DNA of 64,000 nt from NCBI GenBank assembly GCA_947652605.1, contig OX393579.1:47870970-47934969 (forward strand), written 5' to 3'. The position numbers and the translations under genes are program-made. Origin of the DNA: Elmis aenea (Eukaryota > Arthropoda > Insecta > Coleoptera > Elmidae). Under the pieces are notes generated by a model. It saw only the letters and a program-made list of their open reading frames with translations, was not told the DNA's origin and made no database searches. How positions within the stretch are numbered: the stretch's first letter is position 1; each line of letters starts with the position of its first letter. This document shows, in pieces, positions 11,043 through 23,299 of this stretch.

Positions 11043-13120
11043 TTATACAAACACTTTGTGTGTTTAAAACGTGTAGAATCTTTTATTACACCGAGCGATA
11101 ACGAAGCAAGAGTTTTAATTTTTAATTAATTTAATTTAATTAACAAAAAAAAATTAACGACTTTGTTGTGTTGTTTATTTGCCTCGTCAAAGGAGCCAAA
11201 GAGTACATAACTTTGACAGCTAGGAAATTAATGTTAAATCGGTTTTGTTTGCTAAAGGCATTTTTCACTAACAAGCGCTAGTGACATTAAATCTGATAAG
11301 AAATGCAGTCGTACAAACGGTCACGATAATGTTCAAATATGACTCGACGACTGCTGCATCCTGTGATAAAAAACAACATTAACGATGAAACTTTCGCTTT
11401 TAAAGTCGAAATTTTGTTACTGAAATAAGTTCATTTCCTTTGAAGATTTATCAGCTTATAAAGTCTTTTACGACATTCTGGATCATTAAGTATATTTATA
11501 AGAACTTCGGAAGCTAAATCTAATCTCAGTAGACAACATCTATCTAATTTTCATCTTAAAGACATCGTATTCCGGGAGACTTTCTGTTTGCACAGTGAGT
11601 TGAGGCAGCAAGCTGAAATATTCTTAGTTCTGCAAAAGCGTGTCTCTGGGTGTTTTCGATTTCATGTCTAATTTTCCAAAGTAACATTTCAATCCGTAGA
11701 GTAATTTGTAAATCAAAGAGTTCTGACTCAAATTATATAGATAGTGCTCTAATTTTAACTACAGGGTGTAGTATCATTAAAACATAGGTATATGGAAATA
11801 TAGAAAACCTTAAACCCTTAAAGATACAAAGATGGTTAACTTAACAAATGGCAAATAACAAAACATGCTTAAAATTCGATTATTATGGCCTCCAACATAT
11901 TTTAATTGTCTCTTTTCCACTTTATATATTAATGGTTTGTGATATTCCGCTTGACATCAATTATTTTTATTTTACATCAATGTTATTTCATTTACTTTTA
12001 AATGAATAACACCAACAAATGTTGATGGATCAGTTACTAAATCATGTAACACTTCCAAAAGGACTAAGTTATGAGGATTTCAACTTTAGTAAAACACATT
12101 AACGTTAAAATATTGCGGCCATAACTTGGGTCCTACAACGTCAGTATTTGGGTCTCGTCAATCAACAAACAAATTGATGATAAATGTGTACATCTTAAGT
12201 TGAAAATATTACTCGTACGCAAATGTGCTTATAGGAAAGACAGGGATACAACTACAATAAAAAGGGGATGACAACAGGGAACCAAAAATCTTGAACGGTC
12301 GCGCTAAGGTAGTTACGAACCAACCACCAAGAAATACAGCCGGTCGATAAATAAAGGAGTTTGTTGTCAAAATTGTTGTGTTCTATTTCTTTCTAGTACA
12401 CAGTAGTGTAATAATTGCTCTAGACCTGTGTTTTACGTTAAACAACGTTTGAGGATACAGCCACGTTATAAAGATGATTACGAGCCAAAATTAAAAACAA
12501 TAAACTCAAGAGTAATAAGTACTCTTCCACAACAACGCGGCCTATGTACAGTACGGTCCGTCACATGTTCTCTGTCTCTTCCTTCTCTTATTATTGTACT
12601 TCTTACACAATCTCTTTCAGTTCTTTCTGTCAGTCTTCATAAAGAGGACGCTTGATCAAAGACGTAATTACTAACATAATTCGCAACGACGATTTTTATT
12701 TATTATCATTATATCATAGGTTGACGAACAAGTCAAAAGTTATATACGACACTTGAAAACTCACACAGTACAGTTTGGCATGATGCATATGCTGAAATTC
12801 AATTCGTTTAACTTCACAGAGTGTGGTACTTAGTCAATTCAAATAAAAGTGGAAATACATGTTCGTAAAAGTGATGCAGATTAGGATTTTCTCGTTGACG
12901 GCGCTAAGCCAACCCTGTTAATTCCATTTAAATAAATAACTAAATTCCAGCAATTCAGTAACTTCAATCTACGCATTTCCTTAGAGTGCAATCCAACAAT
13001 GATTACATAAACAGAATAGTCGAATACAGTTAGTAATAACTGTATTTTTTTGTATAAATAAATATATCTAGTAGGTATATTAGGATTACCGTTAAAAGCC
13101 ATTACATTATTTTTTATGAT
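11043..13120. other. Two kilobases without recognised genes
   Basis: A solo transposon-like end ACAGGGTGTAG lies at 11761. Frames at 12428-12655 and 12881-13102 show no motif. Nothing else supported. Confidence 0.5.
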
Positions 13121-13682
13121 AAAGGGTCGCCTCTCAATTTTGTTCTACCTATAGAAAAACCCGCGCTTGCAAAATTTCAGGTCATTTAGCCAATGTGTGG
13201 AGGTCGCTAAATTGGTTGAAATTTAGCATTGTTACGTATTTGCGCTAAGCCTGCGGTTCAATAGAGAACACGAAAAAGTAGGCTGCAGTAATATGTTTAC
13301 AGTTTTTTCTGAATTGTTTCAATATGTTGCCCACATATAACATTTGACCAATAAAAAATTGGATTGATTTACAATTTTAACCCGACTGTAAGGCACTCAA
13401 AATTGTGTTTCTGAACAACTTTGAGTTCCCTACAGTAGGGTTATAATTGTAAGTCAACCCAATTTTTTATTGGTCAATTGTTATTTGTTGGAGACAGTAA
13501 AATATTTAAAAAAAAATAACTAACATGTTATTACAGTCTACTTTTTCATGTCCTTTATTGAACCGCAGGATTAGCACAAATATTTTAAAGCATTTTAGTG
13601 AGCTCTAAACATTGGCCAAATGACTTGAAATTTTACAGGCACGTTGTTTTTATAGGTAAAACAAAATTGAGGGATGACCCAT
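13121..13682. mobile_element. 560-bp foldback element
   Basis: Left end AAGGGTCGCCTCTCAATTTT and right end AAAATTGAGGGATGACCCAT are inverted copies, between TA dinucleotides. The inverted similarity continues inward (CAGGTCATTTAGCCAATG / ATTGGCCAAATGACTTG, and TTGACCAATAAAAAATTGG near the centre), so almost the whole element is one palindrome. Non-coding. Confidence 0.8.
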
Positions 13683-14451
13683 TAACATTTTAAAAAACGA
13701 TAAGGACTACCCTAATTTACAACTAAATAAACCAAATAAACTAAATTTAAGGTTTTCCGACTGTTTACTTTGCCTTCTGGAAAAAAAAGCGTTTGAAAAC
13801 ATTATAACAAGTAAAATAACAAGCACATTTTACGTAAATTGAACATCGCTTAAATGTTTATCGGTACCTTGTTAATAATTACTTTACAATGTTTTCGTTC
13901 GTTAGTTTGGCGCTTCTTTAAACTACTTTGAAAGCACTCAACAACAACGCGCTTACGGCGGTATATAACTAAACAAAATGTATTAAAATTAATGAAATTT
14001 CATAACAAGTTCCCTTCCGTGCTCTATAAATTGACAGACTACCTTTAGTTTTTACAGAATGTAATCAAAAACTAATTAGGTAGTTTTAATTTCAATAAAA
14101 CCAGGTAAAAGTCGCTTGTTTCTAGAAGGATATTTTGCTGAAGTGCAACACTAGAGTTAAAGCTGGTTGCTTTTCTACACGGCATCCTTTGAGAAAAAGA
14201 TAAGCAGTTAAGATTGTACCATTCGTATTCATAAATTCATTGGCCAAGTTAAATTTATTGATAATTAAAGACAAACAAAAATTTATAAAGTTCGTAGGGT
14301 AAACATAAAATTATAACTGCCTTGTTTTTTCCTTAATTTTTTCCTAAACTACCTCTGTCTACCTTCATTGCCTACTCGAAACTATTACGTTGCCCTAATA
14401 ATTAACAATAATATCGAAAAATATTAATTTTAGTTATAAAACAGTCCTAAT
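13683..14451. other. Intergenic DNA, nothing recognised
   Basis: AT-rich, no supported structure. Confidence 0.5.
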
Positions 14452-15850
14452 GTTTTTATTATTTAGTCATAAGTGCTTCTACTGTTAGGTGTAGGACTGT
14501 TGAGTTGTGTTGTTCTGACTTTTTTCCATGTTTTTCTGTCTGGTGCTAGCTTTTTTATGTCTTTCCATTTGATGTTTCTATCCGTTGATGCCTTTTTAAA
14601 CTTCTTCTTGCCAGGTTTTTCTCGGTCTACCTCTTTTGTTTTTTCCCTATGACCTTGCTTCACAGCCTTTTTTGCTTAACCTTTCTTTTTTCATTCTATA
14701 AATGTGACCCAACCATCCCTGCTATCTTTCTTGTATTTTTATTTCAACTGATTTATTTTTAATTCAGCAGGGGTTTGGAGCGGAGCGCGGAGCTGGAGCG
14801 CGGAGCAGTGGAGCAATGGGTTTTTGCCCGGAGCAGGAGCGGAGCCCGGAGCAAAGAATTTTGATTGCTCCACTGCTCCACTTTACTATTATGAACAACT
14901 TTTTTTTTATGAATTATTTTCATGGGTATATTTAATAAAATTATAAATAAACTAAATTTGATTTTTTTGAAGTAAAATTATTATAATGTAACTTTTCTGA
15001 ATATTAATTTTCATTATTTTGTATTTGACGCTGGGTGACGCTACGGTCTGTTTGTGTTCGCTATTCGTGTAACAGATGTAGCAGCGATTGTTGAAAGTAA
15101 TTGACAACTTAATACGTTTATGAGGTTAGGTTGATGATTGATCGTGTACAATTATATAAAATAAAGTTTATTTTGAAAAATTTTAAAGTACTTTTTTTTC
15201 TTTTTTTAACTTTTGAAGATCAATAATTTGTTCATTTATTTCACTTCACTCGTTTCTTAGGGTCAAATATTGTAATTTTTGGTCCATTTTCACATATAAA
15301 ATTTTAGCTTTGTTTTTAAAAACAAATTTTTAAATAAAAAACCTATTTTATTAATATTTGGAGCGCGGAGCAGAGCGGGAGCGGAACTGGAGCAGGCATC
15401 TTGATGCCGAAGCGAAGCTGGAGCGGAGCAACTAAAAAATTGGACTGCTCCAAACCCCTGTTTAATTATTCCCTATATGTTTCATTTCTGAATTGATCTT
15501 TTTTTGTTTTTCTTTGATTTTTTTTAGAAACTCGATTTCTGCTGCATTCACACAGCTACTATTTTTGTTTGTGTTTCACTTCCGTATAAAAGTGTCGGTG
15601 TTACTACCTTTTTGACCACTTCCACATTTGTTCGTTTTGGGACTTGTCTATTTACAAAACATCTTGTTCTGAAACTCTTAAATATTTTTCCCACATTTTA
15701 TAACCTTTCGCTTATGTTCTTGTCCATCCCTCCATTATTCTCTATGATCACTCCTAAATATAATATAAAGCTATCTACCTGTTCCAACCTAAGCCCATCT
15801 AAATTATGCCCTTTGTTGTTTGTTGTAGTGATCATAGTAAAACTGTAAAA
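14452..15850 (-). mobile_element. RTE-like LINE 3' part, split by a hAT MITE
   Basis: On the minus strand, 15850 to 15470 encodes degraded RT C-terminal sequence (QVDSFIYLGVIIENNGGMDK, VVTPTLLYGSET) and 14757 to 14460 the tail (MKQGHREKTKEVDREKPGKK, WKDIKKLAPDRKTWKK), ending STYD-stop. This is the usual order in RTE-clade endonuclease-RT proteins. The 3' end (TGACTAAATAATAAA on the minus strand) is shared with the copy at 63104-63440. Frameshifts and stops show it is dead. About 700 bp of LINE is interrupted by the insertion at 14766-15460. Confidence 0.75.
14766..15460. mobile_element. hAT-type MITE with GGAGCGCGGAGC subterminal repeats
   Basis: Ends CAGGGGTTTGGAGC / GCTCCAAACCCCTG. Flanks TTTAATTC (14758-14765) and TTTAATTA (15461-15468) are an 8-bp duplication with one change. 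The related LINE copy at 63401-63430 (ATTTTTAATTGTTCTC) shows the uninterrupted site. Both subterminal regions are arrays of GGAGC/GCGGAGC. The interior is AT-rich and non-coding. Confidence 0.85.
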
Positions 15851-17039
15851 CTAACTGTTTTTAAAGGATAATTAAATTTTCTGTGAAACTGTGTAAAAAT
15901 ATATAAGATGTTGTGTTTAAGAAAAATTAGTTAACGACGTTTAAAGTTTCACATCTAAGCGTAATAACGTCCTATATAATATTTTTTAAATGGAGCTAAT
16001 GCAGAGTATTAATTAATCTATTGTCAATCTAAATTACTAACTAACAACTACTCCCTTTTCAAAGTGTTTGTTTATACTTGTATGCTGAAAATTTTTGAAA
16101 ACGCTGTCCTGCTCAAAATTTTTAATTTTACGCAAACGATTGGCTTTAGACCCGTATAACTCATAGTACATTATTTAAAGTAAATTTAAAGATGAAAAAC
16201 TGTAAAAATATATAGGGTGTTCTTTTTAACATTTCAAAGTTAAAAAATAATATTTTCATCAAATTCCCAACATACATTAACGGTAGTTTAGCAAATGTAA
16301 TTTAATAGTCTACTACACAACAAGAGTTGTAAGAAGCATATTACGCGCGAGTGGAAAAGCACGGAACCGCGTAGCGGCGAGTGCGTATTTCCACGAGTGC
16401 GTAATTGCTTTACAACTCGTGTTATGTAGCATACTTTTTCTACGATCACATAATACGTACGATTTTAACGGCTTTTTGGCTAATATACAAATTTTTACGT
16501 TGTCTTATCAATTTTGACATTTCTAGACAAGTGCGCGTTTTGCTTACCGTGCGTTATAACTCACTATACATGCAGGGAGTGTTTGACTCACTTACGATGC
16601 ATTCAGGCTGTACGGTGAGTCATTTACATTAATGGTCGTAGAAATATACCTTTAATAGTGTACTAGATACTTGTCTGTTGTCTGTTTCCATACTTTAAAG
16701 CAAAACTGTACTTGGACCTTGTAATGCTAAATTTTATAAATAGGCTAAACATGGAAATCATATTTGGTGTGTTACATATTTACCAAGATGAAAATCATGG
16801 TTCACAAAGAAAGCAATTAATTTATCTCTTGATACAATAAAACGTGTAATAATTTTGCCACATGACAGCCATCTAATATCGGCGTGTGTTTAAAGTGTTA
16901 TATGTCCACTGCTCATTTCTTTGCATAAAGAAGTAATTGGTTTACAACTTGTTGGTCTTGGTTTTATAAAATTGATAATTTTAACAGCATTTCAAATACA
17001 CTTTAAGTTGTCAACACGGTTTTTTCAACGCTATTGCAG
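15851..17039. other. Intergenic DNA with a 105-bp hairpin
   Basis: A solo element end TATAGGGTGTTC lies near 16212. At 16319-16424, AACAAGAGTTGTAA and TTACAACTCGTGTT bracket a GC-richer inverted segment (GTGGAAAAGCAC, CGCACTCG-type motifs). The frame at 16405-16632 overlaps this hairpin and has no domain. Confidence 0.5.
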
Positions 17040-17115
17040 AATTTTAAGTGCGAGACCACCAAAACACTTTTGCGAAACCTCGTAGGTTCGCGAACCACCG
17101 GTTTGGAACCGCTGC
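17040..17115. mobile_element. Solo hAT-type terminus
   Basis: CGCGAACCACCGGTTTGGAACCGCTG reads outward as a hAT right end (complement starts CAGCGGTTCCAAACC). No partner end was found. Confidence 0.35.
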
Positions 17116-17700
17116 TCTAACATAACATAGTTTTGCCCTAAATATCCGTAACTTTAAAAAAATTCCGTTGCCGGGAACAGACTATACTTGTTGTAAACTA
17201 ACTCAAAGTTTAATTAACAATGACCCAGTTACATTTGCGTGTCTCTTGATAACTTCTCTAATGCAATCTTAATGAAACAGAAAAGGCGTCTTGAAATACC
17301 AGAAGTTTGTTTCGTTTCAATAATTAACGACGATCTATAATAAATTATCCAAAGTTCAGGCGACAGTCGCTGTAATAGTATCCGATAAATTATTAATGTG
17401 AAATAACTATGCATGGTACGCTGCCCTTATAGCTTCCATACGGCAAAGGGTCAGCTGTAATTGTAAATTCTCGTAAAGCGAACTAATTAAGCTAAAATGG
17501 AGTAATCATGATCCTGAAATATGCACTTCAGTTGCAGTTATGAATTATTCAAAAACGGTTTTGAGGTCGACAGAATTGTTAATGTTAATTATAGTAAATT
17601 AGGTGAAACAATGTCAATGATATTTTTAACGATAAAACGTACATTTGTTACTTTTATGAATATACTTCCTGTACAACACGATGCATTATTACGCATGTTT
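17116..17700. other. Intergenic DNA, nothing recognised
   Basis: A 68-codon frame at 17521-17727 runs into the repeat arm that follows and has no recognised domain. Confidence 0.5.
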
Positions 17701-19349
17701 GGTTGTGGCTATTTGCACCTACAGTAGGTACGAATAATTGGCTATTTGCACCTACAGTAGGTACGAATAATTGGCTATTTGCACCTACTGTAAAGGAATA
17801 TACCTGGTGTAACTGAGTTCTGGTACTTTTTTTTATTTAGTTTTAATTTTACATAAACAAACTTTTATACATATGATAGGTGTAAATAACCGGAATATTT
17901 GAACAAATGTACACTACTATTTCACTTCCGGTTTCGCCGGAAATGATCCTGACTCTGTTATTTTAAATGTCACACCCTATACATTTACATTTTTGGATTG
18001 AGGAGACAATTTTGAATACAACTGCACTATTTTGATTAATTTTAATAACCTCAAATAATTTTTAGGCAAATATTTATTTGCCGTGGCCTGCATCAATTGA
18101 ATTTTATTACGTCAACGAGCGTCCGAAAACGTTTTTTGTACAATTTAATTAACATTTAGGTTACTTTAATCGGCTTTGAAAGTTGCAGAATCGGTTTTTT
18201 GACTAAAAGTCAATTTTTTGAATGCAATGGTAGTGGTATATGCGATTATTTAAATAGAGTATTTTCTGACCAATAACATATATTTGTATTGAAAGGCTGC
18301 CTCAAAGTCAAACTATTATAAAAAATTATTGATTAGAATTGAAGAGTTTTTTCATGTTGTAAACTCTTGTTCTTTAAAATGAACTACACAAATGTTAAGA
18401 TGTGCGATATGTACCTATGTCGCTTAGGGTCTTGTTAACGGTAATTCATTAGCAGCCAGGTGTCTTTATAAAGAAAAATATCCCAACCGTATAATTCCAC
18501 ATCATTTGATGATAACACTGAAACACCTGTCAATTCTACTCAATATGAACATAAACAAACCATGGGAACCACCAAAATGAATCGTTTTATTTTAAAATGT
18601 TTAATAGTTTATGTTTACTTATTTTATTTTTTACTCAAAAAACTCTAGGTTTTGTATGGAAATTAAAAGAATAAAAATAGTTTCTAAATAAACAAAGTTT
18701 TTAAAGATTTTTTTAAAATTATAAATTGTTACACCCTTTAAAAAGTTCCGATTAAAAAACTAACAGTGGTCGCACTTTTCAGCCCTTTATAAAGGTGGGA
18801 CATAATTGAAAATATTACTATGGGAAACCTTTTAATAAGTACCTATAAAACATCTACCAATTGTCATTCTCCTACACATCTCCAAATTTGAGAAATAAAA
18901 TAAAAACTTATTTTACCGCTCCCCTTTAAGGGAAAAGGAAACGTCTAAGGGAAAAAGAGTTATATAAAAGCCCCCCTTAATTTTCGAGGAGAAATTGCCT
19001 CCCCAATTTTTTCTCAGTATTTAAGAAACACCCTATATGTTGGGTGTTCCATTTGAAATAACAAAGTTAGGATAGGTAACCTGAAGTGAGATACCTATTA
19101 ATGTACATTTGTTCAAATATTTCGGCTATTTACACATTTCATAGGTCTAAACGTTTATTTATGTAAATCTAAACCTAAAGAAAAAAGGGTGTACCAGAAC
19201 TCAGTTCCAACCGGTATATACCTATACAGTAAGTGCAAAGTATTCGTACCTAGTACCTACTGTAGGTGCAAATAGCCAATTGTTCGTACCTACTGTAGGT
19301 GCAAATAGCCAATTATTCGTACCTACTGTAGGTGCAAATAGCCACAACC
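17701..19349. mobile_element. Foldback element with 33-bp tandem repeats in both arms
   Basis: The left outer arm (17701-17800) holds nearly three copies of a 33-bp unit that starts GGCTATTTGCACCTACAG; the right outer arm (19220-19349) holds the same units inverted. Each unit contains the palindrome ACCTAC(A/T)GTAGGT. Inside follow family B ends (ACCTGGTGTAACTGAGTTCTG at about 17799 and its complement ending near 19217). The interior includes a family C half-copy (18480-19038). Inverted similarity is continuous across the 33-bp arrays into family B, so the arrays appear part of the element. Confidence 0.75.
18480..19038. mobile_element. Family C half-element inside the 33-bp-repeat foldback
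   Basis: Contains the GTGGTCGCACTTTTCAGCCC block, ACTATGGGAAACC, the TTTACCGCTCCCCTT block and the end TTTAAGAAACACCCTATAT, matching one arm and the central part of the element at 9115-10863. Confidence 0.7.
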
Positions 19350-20529
19350 ATAAATTTTTCCGGTCATTGTATTTGACACCTATGTTACGTACCCCTTGGG
19401 GGTCCATGGACCCCTGGTTTAGAACCCTAACTCTACACCGTAGGGTAAAAGTTGACTGATTTTAACGAATTGTAAGTGTGTTTGAATAATTATACTTATA
19501 ATTAGATAACGACTGCAACGTGTACCCAACCCCATTTTGAACAAAACATGTAGAATCCTATGATGAATCTCTACTCTTTATAAACCATATTTAAATCTCT
19601 TATTTCCGCACATTTCCTTAACATATTTCATCTCCAACAAAAAGCGTTGTTAAAGCAGGAAATCTCCCTATTCCCGCGAGATAACGTCTTGATTAAACTG
19701 ACATGTAATTGTACGACGAAAAGAAAACTCGAAAAGTCGTTCAATCATGATGGATATACTCCCAATTTATTGCCCAAGAATTTAACGTCACTAGAGCTTT
19801 ATCGGAATCATATTTCATCGTTTCCCTCTGATGTGTGCGTGTACATTTTGGGAAGAAACCCGCATTTGTGTCATTATGCGATGCTTTCGTGCGTTTCCGC
19901 AGTGTTCATAATAAATTTATTAGTGAGTAATCCTCCAGGCTTACATTTCACTGTCTCGTAACCCTTAGCTTTTGACAAACGCACAGATGCGACCTGTACT
20001 TATTGTTATAATAAAGCATACACGCGAAATTCCTGTGGCTATGATCTACTCTATCACAATATTACTGTTATCGTCCTTCGTTTGTACAGGTTTCACTTTA
20101 AAGGGAGAGTTTATATTCGAACGTAAACTGCGTTCTTTAATCTTTAATGTACGCAGGACCGTAAAGACTTGTGAAACAGCAACATAGTAGTGGCGTTAAG
20201 GGCTTGTGTTAGGTTGTTCTTCGCCCCTTAGTAGCATTATATCAAGGTAACGACACGAAAGTTAATAAGATTGAAGACATATTTGAAACACGTGAAGTTT
20301 GAAGTATACCCCACTATTCAGTGGCGTAGTTAGAGTTAGTACCACATAGGACGATCCCTGAGTTTACTGCCCCTCTCAATAAGAGTTGCCAACTCTTGAT
20401 TTTTTCAAAAGCAATCGGAACAAAAGAGTGGAGGGAAAGACAAAATGCGCTTTAGGCGATTTCTTTTTTTAAATTTTAGATGTTTAAGTTTAAACGTGTT
20501 TTAATGCAAAGTTGGATAATGTAGAGCAG
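19350..20529. other. Intergenic DNA, no supported gene
   Basis: A 16-bp palindrome GGGGTCCATGGACCCC lies near 19400 next to a hAT-like solo end (CCCCTGGTTTAGAACCC). Frames at 19647-19961 (104 codons) and 19972-20187 show no domain; the first has a short leucine-rich-repeat-like stretch that I judge to be chance. CAGTGGCGTAGTTAGAG near 20330 resembles a solo hAT end. Confidence 0.45.
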
Positions 20530-20537
20530 TGTACCAT

Positions 20538-21906
20538 CAGTGGCGGACTGGGCCGGCGGGACACCAGGAGGAATCCCGGTGAGCCGGTCGCTCTGAGGCC
20601 GCGACCCACAGTACTTGCTATGATTTTTATGCAAAAATTATGCAATATTATTATTTCGGTTAGTAATACGAGTAAATAAAGAATAAGTTACAACATCGCA
20701 TAATTTTTGTACCCCTGGCCCTCCCAAGCTTTATAAGCTGACTACGTCTCTGATTTGTGTCTTTGCTATGTCCAACGTTTTCGTTAAATTTCACTGTCCG
20801 GGCTATGTTTTTTGAGCACCAAATGATATTGATACCTTACTAGAATTTTAGTTTTAATATTTTAGTAATTAATAAACAAATATTAAACTTAATAAATGCA
20901 GACTGATTCTTTACATTCATTGTGAGATTGTGAGATTATTTTGGTTATAGTTTTTAATCAAGGAAAAATGGAAAAAAGAAAATGTGCTCAAAAAGAGAAA
21001 GAGAAAAGGCAAAAAGTACTTCACGAAACTGCTAAAAAAAGTTTCAAGTTAAGTGATTTGTTTGCTTTAACTTCTAAAGTTAGTGCACCTGATGTTGAAA
21101 AATCTAACATTGATCAAGATTTGCATTCATCAAATTCGACAATCGAAGACAATTAATCTGTCCCGTTGAAACAGACAAAATTGAAACGTCGATTATCAAC
21201 GCAAAGTCTTCATGTTGTAGTCTAACTTATCAAGTAAGAAAAATGAAGAATGCTTATCAGCTAGTTATTTCACAACACCAACAAGTCAAAATTTTGAGGA
21301 TTTTTTTAACAAACATCCTTATCAGCCAACTATTGCCAGCTTATTTGCCATTTAAGCCAAATGTTATATTTTACAGAGATGATAATATAAATAGACGACG
21401 GTTATCATATTGTTTGAAAAAAGAATCTCTATTTTGTTCCGTGTGCTTGGCATACATAAGAACGAATGTTCGTTTGTAAATGATGAAATTAAAAACTAGA
21501 AGCATATTCTGCAAATAAAGAACATGAAAATAATACGATCCATGAAAATTGTGTTAATAGCCATATGCTTAAACTTAAAAAAAAGGATATTTATTATTTA
21601 ATGTTCTCAACTGAAGGAAGCTTACGTCAAAAAAAAGCTCTTGAACGCAACCAAGTATTGGAAAGAGTTATAGATGTTGTAAAACTAATTGGAAAAAGGG
21701 GTGTAGCTTTTCGGGCTCACAAATCGAAATCTGCTAATTCATTCTCAATAGAGGACAATGAGACTGAACATGGAATTTTTTTAGAAATAATTTTAGTATT
21801 ATCTAAACATGACGACATTTTAAAATAATTTTTTTTGTTATTAATTTTTTGGGAGCCGGTCTAGCAGGTTTTTCCCTTGCCGGTTGAATTTCCCAGTCCG
21901 CTACTG
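20538..21906 (+). mobile_element. hAT element retaining N-terminal transposase (ZMYM/TTF-DUF4371 type)
   Basis: Ends CAGTGGCGGACTGGG / CCCAGTCCGCTACTG with the perfect 8-bp duplication TGTACCAT (20530-20537, 21907-21914). 1369 bp long, roughly half of a coding hAT. A solo copy of its right terminus lies inverted at 23225-23283. Confidence 0.9.
20968..21828 (+). pseudogene. Truncated hAT transposase, N-terminal half
   Basis: Three plus-strand frames in order. 20968-21156 (ATG at MEKRKCAQKEKEKRQK) is the basic N-terminus ending in a KLSDLFA-type segment. 21243-21479 contains PAYLPFKPN, then RRRLSYCLKKESLFCSVCLAY, which matches the TTF-type zinc-binding region of ZMYM1-like hAT proteins. 21565-21828 contains STEGSLRQKKALERNQVLER, then VAFRAHKSKS and FLEIILVLSKHDDILK, matching the start of DUF4371. 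The RNase-H-like catalytic core and the dimerisation domain are absent; the element ends about 80 bp later. Frames are separated by stops, so no full product is expected. The family assignment is from motif recognition. Confidence 0.7.
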
Positions 21907-22427
21907 TGTACCATCATCCAAAATTAGAGTTTCGTAGCAGAACATTTTCTGATTTTTATTTATTTAACCCTTTCAGGTTTCAGGTGATGTGGTATCTCTG
22001 CGAAATCACATTTTCAAAAATTTCTAGGCTAAAGGTATAGTGGTTTAAGTATGTCGTTGAAGTTGACTTGGGATTTGGATTGGGTTCTGTTCTCGGATAA
22101 CTCGTATTACGGTGGACTAGATAATAAGTGAACATGATTTTAAAACCATTAAAAAAGATACTTTTAAATCGGCTTTATCACAATGTTTATGCAAGTAGTG
22201 CATTGATGTGTCCCATCACTGTGAATCGTAACAAATAAAAACAAAATATTTTACAGAGATAAAAATATTTCACTGTAATTCAAAATCTTTTAATACATAC
22301 ATACAAAACACCCTCTTAGCTAAGTTATTTTTTATTTTTTTTCGAGAAAACGAAAAATTCCTTCACTTTTATATTTTACACACTTATCAGGTAGGCCATT
22401 AGGTCTTTGAAAATAAATTTTGAACTT

Positions 22428-23060
22428 GATTTTATCTAAGATCGTAGGAAGGGGAGTGATTTCATGAATATATACAAATCTGCACATGCTTATGCGAGAA
22501 ACGCTCAAAATTGTTTTATTTTTCTGAAATTTTTACTACATCTTGAGATACATTAGCTTAACATGCCCTTTTAATTTCAAAATTTTTTTACGCGCCGTTT
22601 TGATTTTATCTAAGATCGTAGGAAGGAAGTAATTTGATGAATATATACAAATCTGCAATCTGCACATGCTTATGCAAGAAACGCTAAAAAGTGTATTATT
22701 TTTTTGAAATTTTGACCACATCTTGAGATACATTAGCTTAACATGCCCTATCAATTTCAAAATGTTTTAACGCGCCGTTTTGATTTTATCTAAGATCGTA
22801 GGAAGGGAGTAATTTCATGAGTAGGTATATACAAATCTGCACATACTTATGCAAGAAACGCTAAAACGTGTTTTATTTTTTTGAAATTTTGACCACATCT
22901 TGAGATACATTAGCTTAAAATGCCCTATCAATTTCAAAAAGTTGTTAGGCGCCGTTTTGATTTTATCTAAGATCGTAGGAAGGGAGTAATTTCATAAGTA
23001 TAATACAAATCTGCACATACTTATGCAAGCAACTCTAAAACGCGTTATTCTTTTTTTTCT
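22428..23060. repeat. Tandem repeat a, ~177 bp, about four copies
   Basis: Units begin GATTTTATCTAAGATCGTAG at 22428, 22602, 22782 and 22959 (spacings 174, 180, 177) and carry ATACAAATCTGCACAT and CATCTTGAGATACATTAGC. Confidence 0.85.
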
Positions 23061-23224
23061 AAGAAAAATAAACTCTATAACATACTAAAATTTGAACAAA
23101 ATCGTAAATGCCGTTTTCGAGAAAAATTTTCAAAATTTTTAATTTTTTGAATAACTTTGTAAATTAAATTTCAAAATAGTTGAGACAAACGGCATTATAC
23201 TAAGAAAAATAAACTCTATAACCA

Positions 23225-23283
23225 GTAGCGGACTGGGAAATTCAACCGGCCCGGGAAAAACCTGCTAGACCGGCTCCCAAAAA
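23225..23283 (-). mobile_element. Solo right terminus of the 20538-21906 hAT family
   Basis: CAGTAGCGGACTGGGAAATT onward is the complement of the right end of the nearby hAT element, here without the rest of it and embedded between repeat arrays. Confidence 0.75.
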
Positions 23284-23299
23284 AAGAATGTTTTTATTT

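Noticed and set aside
17701..17800. CRISPR-like repeat array
   Set aside because: Units are directly adjacent 33-bp repeats without unique spacers, in an insect genome, mirrored in inverted orientation at 19220-19349; this is a transposon arm.
19647..20187. Two adjacent plus-strand frames of 104 and 71 codons, one with a leucine-rich-repeat-like stretch
   Set aside because: No recognisable domain, no splice or transposon context, and the similarity is limited to about 15 residues.
20329..20755. Possible hAT element CAGTGGCGTAGTTAG ... CTACGTCTCTG
   Set aside because: The flanks do not match as an 8-bp duplication, and the span would cross the left end of the well-supported hAT element at 20538.
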